DNA of 64,000 nt from Sorghum bicolor (GCF_000003195.3 NC_012873.2:45971022-46035021); one strand, 5' to 3'. Numbered from the stretch's first letter, positions 1 through 11,760 are shown. The notes: a model not told the origin generated them from the letters alone. A program made the numbers and translations.

Positions 1-2
1 CA

Positions 3-458
3 GTAACTGATGTCCCAGTCAAAATAGACGATCACTTTGGCTACTCAGACTTTCAAGTTGTTGACATGGGAGAAGACGAATATGATCCACCCATCATCCT
101 TGGAAGACCGTTCCTCAGCACCGTTAAAGCAATTATCTACATTGGAATCGGAGAAGTCCATATGCACTTCCCCTCAGAGAAGGTACGCCGTTACTTTACT
201 GACCCTAACTATATCGTTGAAGAATCTAAGCAGGTCAGAAAGAGACGCAACCTCAACCAGAGGAGGCAAATCATCAAGGACGGATGGGCAGACTATGAAG
301 GAGAAGTTGTAAGATCAGAAGACGTAGAGTTTAAACAGAATTATCCAGAGGAGATTGAAGCACCGAGTCAGGTATGGAAAATGAAGATAACTATACAAGA
401 AGAGGAGGCGCTGCCGGAAGTACCGACTACGCCACCCAACGAACCTCAGGACGATTAA
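3..458 (+). CDS. Retroviral-type aspartic protease C-terminal half plus conserved extension (partial)
   Basis: The frame is open from the first bases of the window to TAA at 456-458. The flap-side motif IILGRPFL (about residue 31) is the hallmark of plant gypsy aspartic proteases, which mature Gag and Pol in the virus-like particle. The active-site DTG would lie upstream, outside the window. After the protease comes about 90 residues rich in Arg/Lys and then Glu/Pro (QRRQIIKDGW, then an acidic tail). The same extension, ending at the equivalent stop, is present in element C at 34709. No RT follows. The protease call is firm; whether the protein is made is unknown. Confidence 0.75.
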   Translation, partial: VTDVPVKIDDHFGYSDFQVVDMGEDEYDPPIILGRPFLSTVKAIIYIGIGEVHMHFPSEKVRRYFTDPNYIVEESKQVRKRRNLNQRRQIIKDGWADYEGEVVRSEDVEFKQNYPEEIEAPSQVWKMKITIQEEEALPEVPTTPPNEPQDD

Positions 459-2619
459 GAAAATGGAGAGTCCCGTTCGGAGGACTTAAAAATACCGAAC
501 GCCTTGCCAAGAGGTAAACTTGGTAGTTATCCTTTCCCTTTCAATTATTTCAACTAGTTACTTAGTTAATCATGTTTACACTATCTTAAAAAGAAAATTA
601 AAAATGTGAAAAAAATAGTAAGCCCCATGTGAGTATACGAGTGGCATAAAACCCATAAGTACATTCGCTGTGGTGGCATAAAAATAAAATAAATATTTTT
701 CTGCTTTATAAAACAAAAATATAAAAACAGGGAGTAATAATTATTAAGGAGTCTCAAGATAATGAAGGCTAGATATTTAATGCTAACACTTAATCAGTTC
801 CACAAGCTTTGTTGTCTATTTGAGCTCCACAGAATCAAGAAGACTAGCAGACGGAGGACATTCTAATCGCTGTCAGAACGCTGCTGACTTTCAAATACAC
901 CCCGCCACCTGCTAGCTACATCAAGAGAAATTACGTCAAAATTCAGCTTGGGGGAGAGCACCCCCATTTATCACGATAAGTATTTCTATCTATCTTTATA
1001 CTTATATTATATTAGAATTTAAATATACATAAACTATGGAAAACCAAATAAAGATTTTATGCTTATATATATATATTTTTTGCTTAGTGTGTCTAATAAA
1101 TAAATAAAGTGGCTATGCTAATCTGTATCTAAATAAAACTTAAGCATGGATATGATGAATAGTTGCTCTGCCTAATTTGCACATTTTAAGTTCTCTCTCA
1201 AGTTTAGATATAACTGTTATAATTTAAAGCTTGCTCTAGACCTAAACTTGTGGGATGAAAACTTGATCTGAAGTCTAAGTTGTTAACGGATACGATATGG
1301 GAAGGTTGAGCTGCTGTTTATCTGTTCCTAGAGATGCTAGAATTCTAGAGAATTTTATCTTTGAAAATCTTTAAAATGTTGCATGATGAGTTCCTGTATG
1401 ATGAGAGTTTTAAATTCCTACCACAGCCATATATACATGCTTGCTAGACTTTGAGCCACACATTTAATATTTACTGCTTATGAGCATTGAGTGTGGTCAA
1501 GCTGTGTAGACCCTTAGGAGCTTATCATGTGGTTAAATCAAGATTTCACTTGCACGTCCACTCATATATGCTACTTCTACTCCGGAAGTACCATCCACAT
1601 ATATCCATCCATTTCCATCTCCAGAACCACCTAAAAATATTCTACTCCTAATCCGGGAGAGAATAACCAAAAATATTTCTGTTTTCCACTTGTGAAATAA
1701 ATGCTCAAGTTATCTTGTTACTACCACTTGCTATATTATCTCAAGAGATGAATGCTCTAATTAAAAAAAAAGAAAGAGAGAAGATACGAGGAAATAAAAA
1801 GGAGCAAGTGCTCGGAACCTCGAAAGAAAAGAAAAAGTGAGACGAGAGGTAAAAATGGACAAGTGTCCGACAGTAGAATTAGGGGTACAAGATACCCACC
1901 TGAGAGAAAAGAAAAAGAAGAGCATCTCATTGTCCTCATAAAATTTCAAAAAGCAAGGAAGGTATGTATCCCCTCAAAAGAGCAAAAGTAGAATTAGACT
2001 TCCACCACCATTGTTTTCACCATTGTTATCACTATCATCACCATACATCATTCATCCGCCACACATGCACATCTTGATTTGGCTTATTGATTTGTTTCTT
2101 TGGATCCATGGTTTGACTATGCAATAAATGTCTTGTAAGTATGTATACTTTATCTCCCACCTATGAGCTCCAGATATTAAAGCCTTATTAGAGTAGGGTG
2201 AGAGAGAAGGCAATGTTACTATGCTTTATACCACAAATACTACATATCTTGAGAGAAGGCATATACCATCACTGCCTTGGTAAGGATCCAGAAATACCAC
2301 AAAAGAGAGACCTGAGAGAATCATACAAGGAATCTCTGAGTTTTATTTGAAAATCTGCAAAAACCCCAGAGCTATAGCTGATCAAGAATAAGAGACATGG
2401 CACTTGGCTAGACTGTTCTATCTTTTAACCACTCAAGACAGAAGTGACAGTTACAAGTCCCATGGTGGAGGTAAAGTAAGTAAGTTTTAAGTCTTGACAG
2501 TTTACTCTAACTCAGAGATGAGATCTTATTTAAAAAACATGTGTACCGTCAAATTTTTAAAATATTGCAGCAACTTCTGATCCATAGCTGAGTCTATCCT
2601 TGCTCAGGGACGAGCAAGA
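459..2619 (+). other. Long noncoding 3' region of element D
   Basis: About 2.2 kb with no credible ORF. It holds an AT-rich part, a strongly purine-rich stretch at 1757-1960 and the text leading to the polypurine tract. It aligns by eye with element C 34709-36860 over most of its length with only scattered changes, and with element B on the other strand. Short ORFs here are low-complexity Phe/Leu/Ser shadows of the purine tract and are not genes. Confidence 0.7.
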
Positions 2620-2637
2620 GGTAAGCTTGGGGGAGTT
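2620..2637 (+). promoter_or_regulatory. Polypurine tract of element D
   Basis: The sequence GGTAAGCTTGGGGGAGTT directly precedes the LTR start TGTTGACGG. The same tract precedes the 3' LTRs of B (minus strand, 26788-26806) and C (36859-36876). It should prime plus-strand DNA synthesis. Confidence 0.8.
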
Positions 2638-4222
2638 TGTTGACGGTCCTTAAGTATCAAATTTAATTATCAAATAAACAAAGAAAAGGATCCAAAAGAA
2701 ATCAACATCCAGACTTAGGGTTTTATCTGACAGAATTCCACGAGTTTTGGTGTTTGTCTATTTCTGCAGGGGGTTATCAGGAAATACGGAAGAAAGGCCC
2801 ACACGTCGGGATTACGTAAAGATATTAACGTGCTGCGCAATTATCTTACATCTAGAAGACTCCAGAAGCCACGAGACCGAAGCGGAGGCGAAACGGGGCC
2901 AGAGGCAGGGCGCCCGCCCTAACCTACTGGGCGCCCGCCCCCTCCAGGAGTCCAATCAGGACTCTGCTTTGCGGGAGATCTCCACCGACCTAAAGGATGA
3001 ATCTAAACCATACAATCTATGTCGGTTTGATCCAAGGGCCCATATTCACTTGAAGGGACTATAAAACTAGACCCCCTGGCCCCTGGAGGAGAGAGCCTCT
3101 CAACCCTAATTCATTGTTCCATCAAGGGAGAAGAAGCCTCTGATCAAGATTAGAGCCACCACATCAATTAGATATCTAGATTAGCATAGCTACATAGGAT
3201 TAGAACTAGAAGGAGTCAATCTTCGATTGGTTTCCGGATCTGTCAGGAGGATTCTTGGTAATCTTCTAATTGTGCTTCTAATTGCTTTCTAATTATCTTT
3301 GTTCTTCAATATTATGAATATGACTTTGTTCTACTTCAATATATTGCTTATGACTTTGCTCTACTTGCTTATATTCAAGATTATATTGTTCTTAGTTTAT
3401 CATAGTTATGTACTTGGCTTAGTTAGATTCGATCTATATACATGCTTAGGATCGTATAGCGTTTATCCATCGGATCCATAGGTAAATGATAGATATTGTG
3501 TAGGCGTGGTGCTTATACCGTATTTATCTGCGATTGTACCCAATATGCCAGATCGTGGGGTGGTTCGTGATAGTGACAGCTTCATTGATTCTTATATAGT
3601 CCCCCTCTCGTGTATTGGGCTGGCAGAGCAACATTATTACAGGGGAGTGATTGCTATGTTTCTCATATTCCTTGCTAATATCACTATGCATGGGCGTAGT
3701 CTTGTCTCGCAATGATTGCTAAGTATGCTTGCACTAACTATGATAATGCTAGACTATATAGTTGAGAATAACTTAGGGAATATTCTTGTAGTTCGTTCTA
3801 ATACCATGCTAATGACTTTCTAGAGTATCTAATTGAGGTGCTTATCATATTTATTATGTGGCTAGATCAGATTAGTTATCCTTGTCACTATTATTATTTC
3901 ATATATCTTTTATGTGACACACTTATCCCTGTATGAAGAGTTAGATATAATGTTCTCAATTATACATGCAATGATAGATGCTCAATCTCATATGCTATTC
4001 TGTAATCAATATTGATGATTGATTAATCCCTTCCCAGTGGTAAAAATATAAATAACGATACCTGGAATACTTCCCGGTTAAAATGCTGCATCGGTATTAA
4101 TCTGTGCGCTTGCAGATCCCATTCATTATTTATTTAGAAGAGCAATTGCATATTTCAATACCGCGTCTCTTATATCATGCTGGGGATGACAACTTGGCTT
4201 AAGTGGTGTAAGGGATAGGTTT
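2638..4222 (+). repeat. LTR of element D
   Basis: It begins TGTTGACGGTCC like the LTRs of B and C. The first 400 bp match B's LTR closely, including a GGGCGCCCGCCC-type GC-rich block near 2920-2945 and a TATA-like box (GACTATAAAACTAG) near 3058. The terminal part (from about 4175, CATGCTGGGGATGACAAC) matches the end of B's LTR, but the final CA is mutated, so the right boundary is approximate. At about 1585 bp it is longer than the B (1340) and C (1234) LTRs. Confidence 0.7.
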
Positions 4223-4230
4223 GGCATTTT

Positions 4231-4246
4231 TGGCACCGTTGCTAGA
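4231..4246 (+). other. Primer-binding-site-like remnant after the D LTR
   Basis: TGGCACCGTTGCTAGA resembles B's primer site TGGCACCGTTGTCGGGGA and has the same upstream GCATTTT spacer. Finding it downstream of an LTR that also has a polypurine tract upstream is unexpected for a simple 3' LTR. Confidence 0.5.
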
Positions 4247-4272
4247 TTTAGAGAACTTAGTCTACTTTTGGT

Positions 4273-4566
4273 AATGATGTTAAGAATACCCAACAGTCGT
4301 GATGTGCATCAAGATGATTATGGTTCTGATACTGAGCATATAGTGCAAGCAAGTGATGATAATGAGGTTAGAGACAATAATTATGGTGGAGAAGCCACTA
4401 TAATTAAAGGAAATTTACAAGACCTTTTATGAAGCAAGAAGCAATCCATAACTCAAGAAGATAGTGAGAATGAGGAGGAAGATGATACGGTACTGCAGTA
4501 CTATAGTGATGGTGACAATGATAATAATGATGACATGTACCTCGATGAAGAAGATGATGATTTCTA
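4273..4566 (+). pseudogene. C-terminal tail of a TNPD/TNP2-type CACTA transposase (degenerate)
   Basis: One frame runs from about 4273 to TAG at 4564-4566 with a single internal TGA near 4430. It encodes an Asp/Glu/Asn-rich tail ending DDMYLDEEDDDF. Many plant TNP2-type CACTA transposases end in a similar acidic tail, and in CACTA elements this gene lies upstream of the TNPA gene, as here. The catalytic Transposase_21 part would be left of element D. The identification rests on position and composition, not on a catalytic motif. Confidence 0.45.
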
Positions 4567-4904
4567 GTATGGACTAGTGACATGTCCCTACACTGCAATA
4601 CATTTTTTTGTTTGCCCAACATTTGCCCATATTTAATAATTTTTTGGCTTTATGTAATTTCATTTACTTATTCCTGTGAACTATAGAATCTAAATTATTT
4701 CAGCTTGAGTTATTTCTAGGATCCTAAATTGTTTGTGCTTGAACAAGTTGTCACTGATATTCTGCATTGGTCATATGTTCAGACCTTTTTTTAGCATATT
4801 AAATGATCAGACCTGGTGATCTGTTTCATACACCACGGCATGTGGACCTGTCACGCTTATGCTTTAGTTTAAGTAAAACTGCATTACAGATTTACTCAAC
4901 TCAC

Positions 4905-4975
4905 TAGACTACCACAATGGTCAGGAACATTTAGTTTCACCCTCAGCTCTCGGGTTCGAACCCAGTGGGAGCTAA
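4905..4975 (+). repeat. tRNA-like module 1 (box A / box B-like)
   Basis: A CAATGGTCAGG segment (box A-like, about 4915) is followed 28 bp later by GGTTCGAACCC (4953-4963), a perfect box B-type sequence. No convincing acceptor stem or anticodon arm is visible, so this is a tRNA-derived or tRNA-like relic and not a tRNA gene. Two related modules occur at 6790-6862 and, reversed, at 7590-7660. Confidence 0.4.
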
Positions 4976-5369
4976 TTTTTTGTTGTTTCTCTATCATTTT
5001 TTATTGTTTCTCCATCATTTTTCTGTGAATTCATGCCACATGATCTGCATATAATCTGTTTTCATCAAATATTAGGACTGCAATTACATCAATCGCTTAG
5101 GACAATTTCCCTGAACTCACCCACTGAGCATACAATCACAGTAGAATTTTCCATCACAGGATTTGACTAGAGAATATTTAACATCACAGCATACATTAGA
5201 TAAAAAGCATATCCATGTCGTACATCCAAGATACTTTGCAGTTTTCTATTTAACATCTCAGCCATTCATTTACTGCAGTTCATCTAGTTCATGACCACAT
5301 GTTATGCTAACATGACCAGTCCTACTTCCAAAAGCTATCCATGTCGTACATCCAACAGACTTGTATGTC
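4976..5369. other. AT-rich noncoding stretch inside element H
   Basis: There is no ORF or repeat I can support. It is the downstream flank of the minus-strand passenger gene. Confidence 0.5.
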
Positions 5370-6033
5370 CTACTTCTTCTTTTTCAGTTCCTTGACATGA
5401 CACTTCAGCTGGTAGATGATCTGTTCCAATTTCTGAAGTTTCCTGCTGTACTTGGTGTCCCGCTCCTTCAGCTTCACACAACAAGCGCAAGTCTGCACAC
5501 AAAATAAAGAACTAATAAAGAACATAGCAGTTGTATGTTATTGGTTTAAGAAAGATATCTACCACAAAATAGATACTGCTCCAATTGGTTGTTCTTTCAT
5601 TCATGCATGCTATACACAGAAAACTGCTATGATCCTAACCACCACTGTTTTTGTTCAATGTCAATCATGCACCAAAGAAAAAGATTGACTACACAAAAGA
5701 GTAAAAGCATAGCTTGGGAAAAAATATGCTCACCACAGAGTCATGATCGTCTTTCTCATCACAAGTGGAGTAATCGGACGACGAGGTGCTGCTATCCACC
5801 TGGATAGGTGCAAATTGATGCTGTCGATGTGCCACCGACGAGGATGGGGTCCCGGCCTGTTTGGCGGCCCAGCAAGTACGCGGCAGTGCCGAGGCAGGGG
5901 TACAGGGCTGTACAGCACCCCGGAGATCACTCGCCACCACCGACGACGAGGGCAAGGTGAACTTACCCTTCGCATCCCGCAACTGGCGGCGCGCACGCTC
6001 TGACTGCGACGGATTGGTCTTACCTGGAGCCAT
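5370..6033 (-). CDS. Two-exon passenger gene of unknown function inside CACTA element H
   Basis: Exon 1 runs from ATG at 6033 down to 5734 (100 codons) and ends at a GTGAGC donor. Exon 2 runs from 5492 (after a TGTGCAG acceptor) to TAG at 5370-5372 (40 codons). Both junctions are phase 0, giving a 140-residue protein with no stop. The N-terminus is basic (MAPGKTNPSQSERARRQLRD), the middle is Ser/Pro-rich, and an acidic stretch (CDEKDDHD) precedes the splice. Exon 2 has a CACC cluster and then a Lys-rich heptad-like helix ending KELKKKK, a likely short coiled coil. I recognise no family. Clean splice sites and an intact frame, next to decayed TNPA and TNPD genes, suggest a real gene. It is transcribed against the transposase genes. 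Confidence 0.5.
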
Positions 6034-6510
6034 TTTCCCTTAGGTGCCAACAACTGAAGATAAAGAGAAAAAATTTAGAGAAGTAACCACTGCCATAGAT
6101 CCATACTATAAATAGGAACCTACTGTCCTAGCAAGATATCCCATCACAAGTTAATTTAAGGATTGCTTTGAATATGAGACATACCCCAGGCTAACCAAGT
6201 TGCCTGATTTCCTAGGCCTAGTTATGTGTTCACGAGATTCTGAAATGTTCTCCACTAATTTATATACTTTGCCTACTTCCCAATAAATCACATATCCCCA
6301 CCCCCCACCCCCACCCGTAGGAACAAATTGCAAGGCCTCATACCACATCTGTACTGATTGAAAATCATAGAGATGAACCTAGAATCAGCAATCCATCTAC
6401 AAATCACCTAAGCCTAACTCCTCTACGATTCCCCTTCATCCAAATATGCAATATTCAACCTAACCCTAAAAAGCAAAGAGAGGGACAATGTGGTGGAGAA
6501 TGTACCTGAG

Positions 6511-6624
6511 GAGCACGTGAGGATGGGGGTCGCCGGAGCACATGAAGATGGGGGTCACAGCTGCACGTGTGGTTGGGGGTCGCCGGAGCACGTCAGGTTG
6601 GGGGTCGCCGGAGCACGCAGTCCG
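6511..6624 (+). repeat. 25-bp tandem repeats upstream of the passenger gene
   Basis: About four units built on GGGGGTCGCCGGAGCACGT start at 6525, 6550, 6575 and 6600. They lie about 500 bp upstream of the minus-strand gene's ATG in a locally GC-rich stretch, so they may be promoter material or decayed coding sequence. Confidence 0.6.
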
Positions 6625-6789
6625 GCATCGCGGGGGGGAACTGGAGCGGCGCGCCCTTGTCTTCGATGGGGTCAATGGAAGGGGTGCGACACTGAGTGGG
6701 GATCGACAGTAGGGGAGAAAATAATGTTGCAAAAAACATGTTGCTTACGTACCGTATAAGTAACTAGGCGGTCCAAAACTATCACAAAC

Positions 6790-6862
6790 ACTTAACTATC
6801 CCAATGGTAAGGCATTTCGAGTTTGTCCCTTAGCTCCTATGGTCGAACCCAATGGGAGCCAA
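6790..6862 (+). repeat. tRNA-like module 2
   Basis: It contains CCCAATGGTAAGGC (6800-6813, box A-like) and TGGTCGAACCC (6840-6850, box B-like with one change), then AATGGGAGCC followed by a T-run, as in module 1 (AGTGGGAGCT and T-run). The shared 3' text shows the two modules are related copies. Confidence 0.4.
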
Positions 6863-7589
6863 ATTTTTTTATTCTTTTCCTTACATTTTTGTTTTAAATA
6901 CTTTTCCATTTCTCTATGTTTTTCCCTGTTTTTCTATTAATTATTACTATATTATTGCTTAATGATTTGCCTCACTGATTTTGAAACATCTTATTTCACT
7001 TTTAGCAAATATTGTATTTAATTGTTGAATGACTAAATGATAAAAGCTTTAAGCTACCTTGTGACTAAATTAGAGTTGTTCATGCTTGAACAACATTTAT
7101 AGTACCACCTTGTCAAAATCGTTTGGATTTCTCACTTTGGTGTTTATTGTAGACAAAAAAATTTCAACTTATGTATAAAAGTTTCAATTTATTTGGATAA
7201 AGTGGTCATGCACCAAAGCACAAAAGGCATGCATGCATGTCTCGCATAAATCCTATAGAATAAATGAGATATGTTCATGATTGTAAGATATGTATACGAC
7301 CACTTTGTCAAAATAATTTGAATATTGTTATGTCATGATCAAACACCAAAGAAAGGTGTCGTGCAAGTTTCAAGATTTTCCTACCTCAGTGAATCTATTG
7401 TAGGAAGTATACTTATTAGTTTTGCAACAAATTACTAAATCAATACCTACAAAAGGTAATAAGAATTTTTAAAATAAATGAGGCTAATAATTAAGGAATA
7501 TTATACTAATTAAAAGTCTACCTAAACCATGATCATACAAAAAAAATCACTAAAATAGAAAATACCAAAATGATGGAAAAAATGGCCAA
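6863..7589. other. AT-rich noncoding stretch of element H
   Basis: I see no gene or clear repeat. It separates the second and third tRNA-like modules. Confidence 0.4.
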
Positions 7590-7660
7590 CTTAGCATTCA
7601 AACCCAAGACCACATAATGAAACTCAGAGGGCCTTACCATTGCACCATCGTAGTGTGTTT
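7590..7660 (-). repeat. tRNA-like module 3, opposite orientation
   Basis: Read on the minus strand it gives TGGTGCAATGGTAAGGC (box A-like, 7631-7647) and, about 24 bp later, TGGGTTTGAATG (box B-like, 7596-7607). It resembles module 2 but is inverted. Confidence 0.35.
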
Positions 7661-8198
7661 GACATTGGTGCAGCAAAATTTTAATTGAACATATCAGATC
7701 CCCCCAGGATACCGCAACCGGGAGCACGGCAAACATTTTGCGTCTAAAAAAATACCGCCAAAAATAATTTCATTATCTCTCCATCTCCCCCACTCCCGAC
7801 TCCCCCGTGGCCATTCTTCCTCTCCAGACCCACACCCCCCAAATCTACAAGCCTATCTTCCTCAGCCCGAGCTGCCTTGATGGCGAGCTCAATCGCCGGA
7901 TCCCACTCTCTCACCTCCCCATCCACCGCCAACGACCACCTAGCCGAGGAGCTCCGTTTTCCCCCTAGCCGCCAGCGCCGTCGAGGAGTCGAGCAGCCCC
8001 GTCGACTTCCCCATTCACACCCGCCGTTGACGACTCTAGGACCTGCATCGACGAGCTGCATCCCAGCCTTCTTCCCCCTTGACGTCCGTCGCCGACCACC
8101 ATTAGATCTGCATCCCCACCGCCGACGAGCCCCTGGGCCACGACCAATGGTCACAACTAGGTGTCAAGGTACGAAGAGGCCTGCAGAACTAGAACAAG

Positions 8199-9558
8199 GT
8201 AACCATAAATCTTCTTTGTTTTATATATTCATGTATTTTTTTTCTTTGTTCTAGTAGTACTTAAACATTGTTGGTCTTCTTGTTGCCTGCATGTCGAACA
8301 AGGGCTTCTGTGTTTAGGATCCATCTGTGTGCTTAATTAGGACATGGCTTAGAAAATATTTTGTTTGGAATTCAGAGGGGAGAAATTCAACGGTAGAAAG
8401 GGGACAACTATCCAATCTGCTAGGTTCTAATTTGTAACTGCTAATTAGAGGCATTGCAAACTATCTTCTACAATAGATTCACTTTTCATATAAATAGTCC
8501 AGATCTGTCCTTTGTCAAATTTTTTGAGCTACAGCTACTAAATAGATTACATGCCTTTATAAGTTTTAACACAAACAATACTTTTGACCACCATGTTGGG
8601 TGTTTAGAGAAAGTCTTTGCATGTAAATAATCTATTTACGTTTGGCCACCATGTTTTCTGTGAATCTTTGTATTAACAAAGTTGTAGATAACTTCATTAT
8701 ATAGTTGCTGTTAAAATGTCATGGTAATTGGCCTAGTGCTTTCAGAGTTATAGCCCTAGCAATTCTGAGCTAGGACATGTCTGATCTCAGCATTTGCAGA
8801 ACAGTCTGTGAATTTGGGTCTGTTTGGGCTACCTACTGGTTGATTCAGCATGAGACATGATTAAGAAAGTTATAGTAAACTTATTAAGCTTTCCAGAAAG
8901 TCTTGGTTCATGTCTACTGGTGCTATAGAACTCCAGTTATGATATTTACAAAGTGACTGCTATTTTGCATGTATGTGAATGATTGTTCTCTAGTGAGAGA
9001 TAATGCTTGTGTTGTGTGATCATCTGTTTAGGCTAATTGTAATGCATTGCTAGCTGCAGGTGTTAGTCCCCTTACATGTGATGAATTTTTGTATCTTAGA
9101 TAGTTGAAAAGGGGTAAATGTCTGCCTACTTTAGTTTGTTTGATTGATGTGAGTCTAGGATCCGAACTTATGTATGCAAAATCGATGACTAATTAGCACT
9201 GTCATGTTTCTTATTTGATTTCTCTGCTATACTCTAGCTGGTGTCACAAATATTAGGATCAGCAGTGATAGTAGTCTATTTGATCATCTCTTTTATTAAG
9301 AATAACACAGTAATGTGGAGGCACTAAAGTCTTATGAAAGTACTTGTGTCTCTTGTCTACAATCTCTATGAAGTACTTATGTCTCTTGCCTTCATATACA
9401 AGTTTGTGTGGTCTATTGGACCTATCAAACACCTCTTATCCCTAATCTATTCAGCAGCCACTACTGCTTCCTACCTCTTATCTTTCTAGCATCTAGTATT
9501 CACTCTTACTTCAATCCATTTTATTCTCTAATACACACAATTTGCTTCTTCTTGTAAG
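8199..9558 (+). other. First intron of the TNPA-type gene
   Basis: This 1.36-kb AT-rich stretch has a GTAACC donor and a TTGTAAG acceptor. The G of exon 1 plus AA of exon 2 makes a GAA codon, keeping frame. I see no other feature in it. Confidence 0.6.
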
Positions 9559-11524
9559 AACCTCGAAAAAATGCTTATGAGAGAAGGCGAGATGCACAAG
9601 TGGCAGCGGTAGAAAAGAAGATGGAAGAACTGGGACTGAAAAAATTAGCCAATGATTTAAATAATTCTTTACCTGAATCTTCATCAAACAAGGGGAAAAA
9701 ATCAGCAAACAAGAAATCAAGTAGTGAAGATTCCGATTCATCGGAGTATCTCCTTGATAGTGATGATCAAGGAGATAGTGATGAAGATGACACTGAATCT
9801 GATGACCAGCCATAACCCCTAGCAACAAAGGTAAATACTTAAGTTAGTATTCCCTAAAATTATTATAAGTGTTTCCAATGAGCTATTGTGTAGGTGATAT
9901 GGCATGAGCATGACCAAAGTCTTTTACTTAGAAAAAATAATGCCTACTTCTCAAATCTGCTTAATATGAAACTTGCATGCTATGCTTGTACTAACCTTGT
10001 ACAGTCAATTGACAATCTCCAACTAACAAACTTGTACAATTATTACCATGCTCTCTGAATACAATTCTCAGCTGTATGACACTTGTTTTTTTCCCACAGT
10101 ATCCTCCAGGGTTTATTCCTAGCCCTATAGGCAAAGCTTCAAAGAGGAAAAAGACAGGTCACAACATGGCTCCAGGAGGAAGGGCTAGCAAGAGAGTCAG
10201 GGCATCTGAAGGATCAGAGTTGCAACCTCCTCAATCACAAACAAGAACATCAAAAAGGCTTCATCTCTTAGCAACACAGGGGCAGAATGAAGAAGAAATA
10301 GCACAAAGGTCTTCTACAGCTGTAGAAGAAGGGAATACAGCTACTGTTCAGGACACTACACCTGTAGAGGAAGAAAGTGGAGGTGCTGCTCAAGGCAGTA
10401 CATGTCATGATGAAGACAATGTAGAGGAAAACACTGAAGGCAAGTAAAACTTTGCTTCTCATCAAAATTTATCATCTTTTGCCTGAATTGCATGAAACTG
10501 AAGCATTTAAATTCAATTTCTATTTTGTAGCTCCTGCACAGCGAACCAAGGCCACCCACCAAGGGATCACAGCTAGACAGGATGACAAAAGCTATGGGAA
10601 GGAGACTACCCATAGCTGTTGCTCAAGGCAAAAGAAGGCCTCATGAACCTGTTCAAGCAGCCAATTTTGCATCTGAGTCTGGTGTCATCATTTGAGATAA
10701 GGTTCCTATCCTACCTCATTGGAAGTTGTACAAGAAAGATGACAAATATTACAATGATTTTGTGGGAAAGCTCTCTGTAAGTGCCTTACTGTTTGTATGT
10801 TTGACTTGAATATCTTCTCAACCTAAATTGACTAACTAAATATCGAGTTGTCATATGTCTAGGGGCGCTTGGCCATTAACAAGGAGGACAAGCCAACTGA
10901 GGAAGCATGCACCGATGTCTTGCGGTCTGGGGTCCGACAAATGTGGTATAGGCTGAAGAATAAATACTTCAATGGTGTACCTGCAAATGAGATCCCCACT
11001 ACTTCTCCAGTTGCATGCATGTCTGATCAAGAGTGGCAGGCCCTGGTTGCAAAGTGGACTAATCCAAAAAACATGGTATGGGTATCTTGTCATATATTCT
11101 ATCTCATTGAGTTTCCAATGGACCTTCTTATTTTAAACCTATGAAATCATCTCACATGTTCATTCTCTTTTAGGAAACAAGTGAAAAGAACAAGATTAAT
11201 CGCAGTAGAGTGAAGTATCATCAGACTACCGGTTCTCGTAGCTATGTGGCACACTTACATGCATATGTAAGTAACTCATTCTGTACATAAGATTGACTTT
11301 TGTATCATAAGACTCACAAAACTTAGTTGTAATGGATTCTCTATGAAACAGAAGCAGAACAGGAACAATGAAGAACCTAGCACACATCAAAATGAAGAAC
11401 TTGATGTGGTGGAGGCCTTCAAGAGCTGTCATACTAGCTCCAAGCATGGTCTCAGTGAACCAGCAAGAGAAGCAGTTGTAAGTCCCAACATGTGTTTCAG
11501 TGTCTCATTTTTTCACTTAATTAG

Positions 11525-11760
11525 ATGTCATACTTGTTGGTTATTGAATTAATGGAGCTGGTATGCCTGGGAAATAGAATGTCATACTTGCTGGTTATTC
11601 TGTGTACCAACATGTGTCCCTTTTTTCCATTTAATTTGCTGGTTATTCATACTTCCTGGTTAATCAGTGTCCCAACATGTCATACTTGCTGGTTATTCAC
11701 TGAATAAGTAAGGCTTGGAAAAATGGGAAATAGAATGTCATACTTGCTGAATAACACATT
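11525..11760 (+). repeat. Imperfect direct repeats in the last TNPA intron
   Basis: The phrase GTCATACTTGCTGGTTATT occurs in whole or part about five times, together with AACATGTGTCCC and GGGAAATAGAAT. This looks like local slippage or unequal exchange within the intron. Confidence 0.6.

Larger units (their letters stand above)
1..4246 (+). mobile_element. Element D: 3' part of a large non-autonomous gypsy-like LTR retrotransposon
   Basis: The window opens inside this element. It shows, in order, a protease-like ORF (3-458), about 2.2 kb of noncoding tail, a polypurine tract ending at 2637, an LTR (2638 to about 4222) and a primer-site-like remnant at 4231. The noncoding tail closely matches the tail of element C (34709-36876) in the same orientation and the tail of element B (26788-29000) in reverse, so D, B and C are one superfamily. 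No RT or integrase is visible. The 5' half lies outside the window. The right end abuts a TNPD-type tail of CACTA element H, so D is probably nested in H. An LTR with a polypurine tract before it and a primer-like site after it is odd and is raised as a finding. Confidence 0.8.

Noticed and set aside
4952..4964. A functional tRNA gene around GGTTCGAACCC
   Set aside because: No acceptor stem or anticodon arm can be folded around the boxes; reported only as a tRNA-like module.
7744..8154. Minus-strand 136-codon ORF
   Set aside because: It opposes the first exon and 5' leader of the TNPA gene, which has matching splice phase to exon 2; the minus frame has no support.
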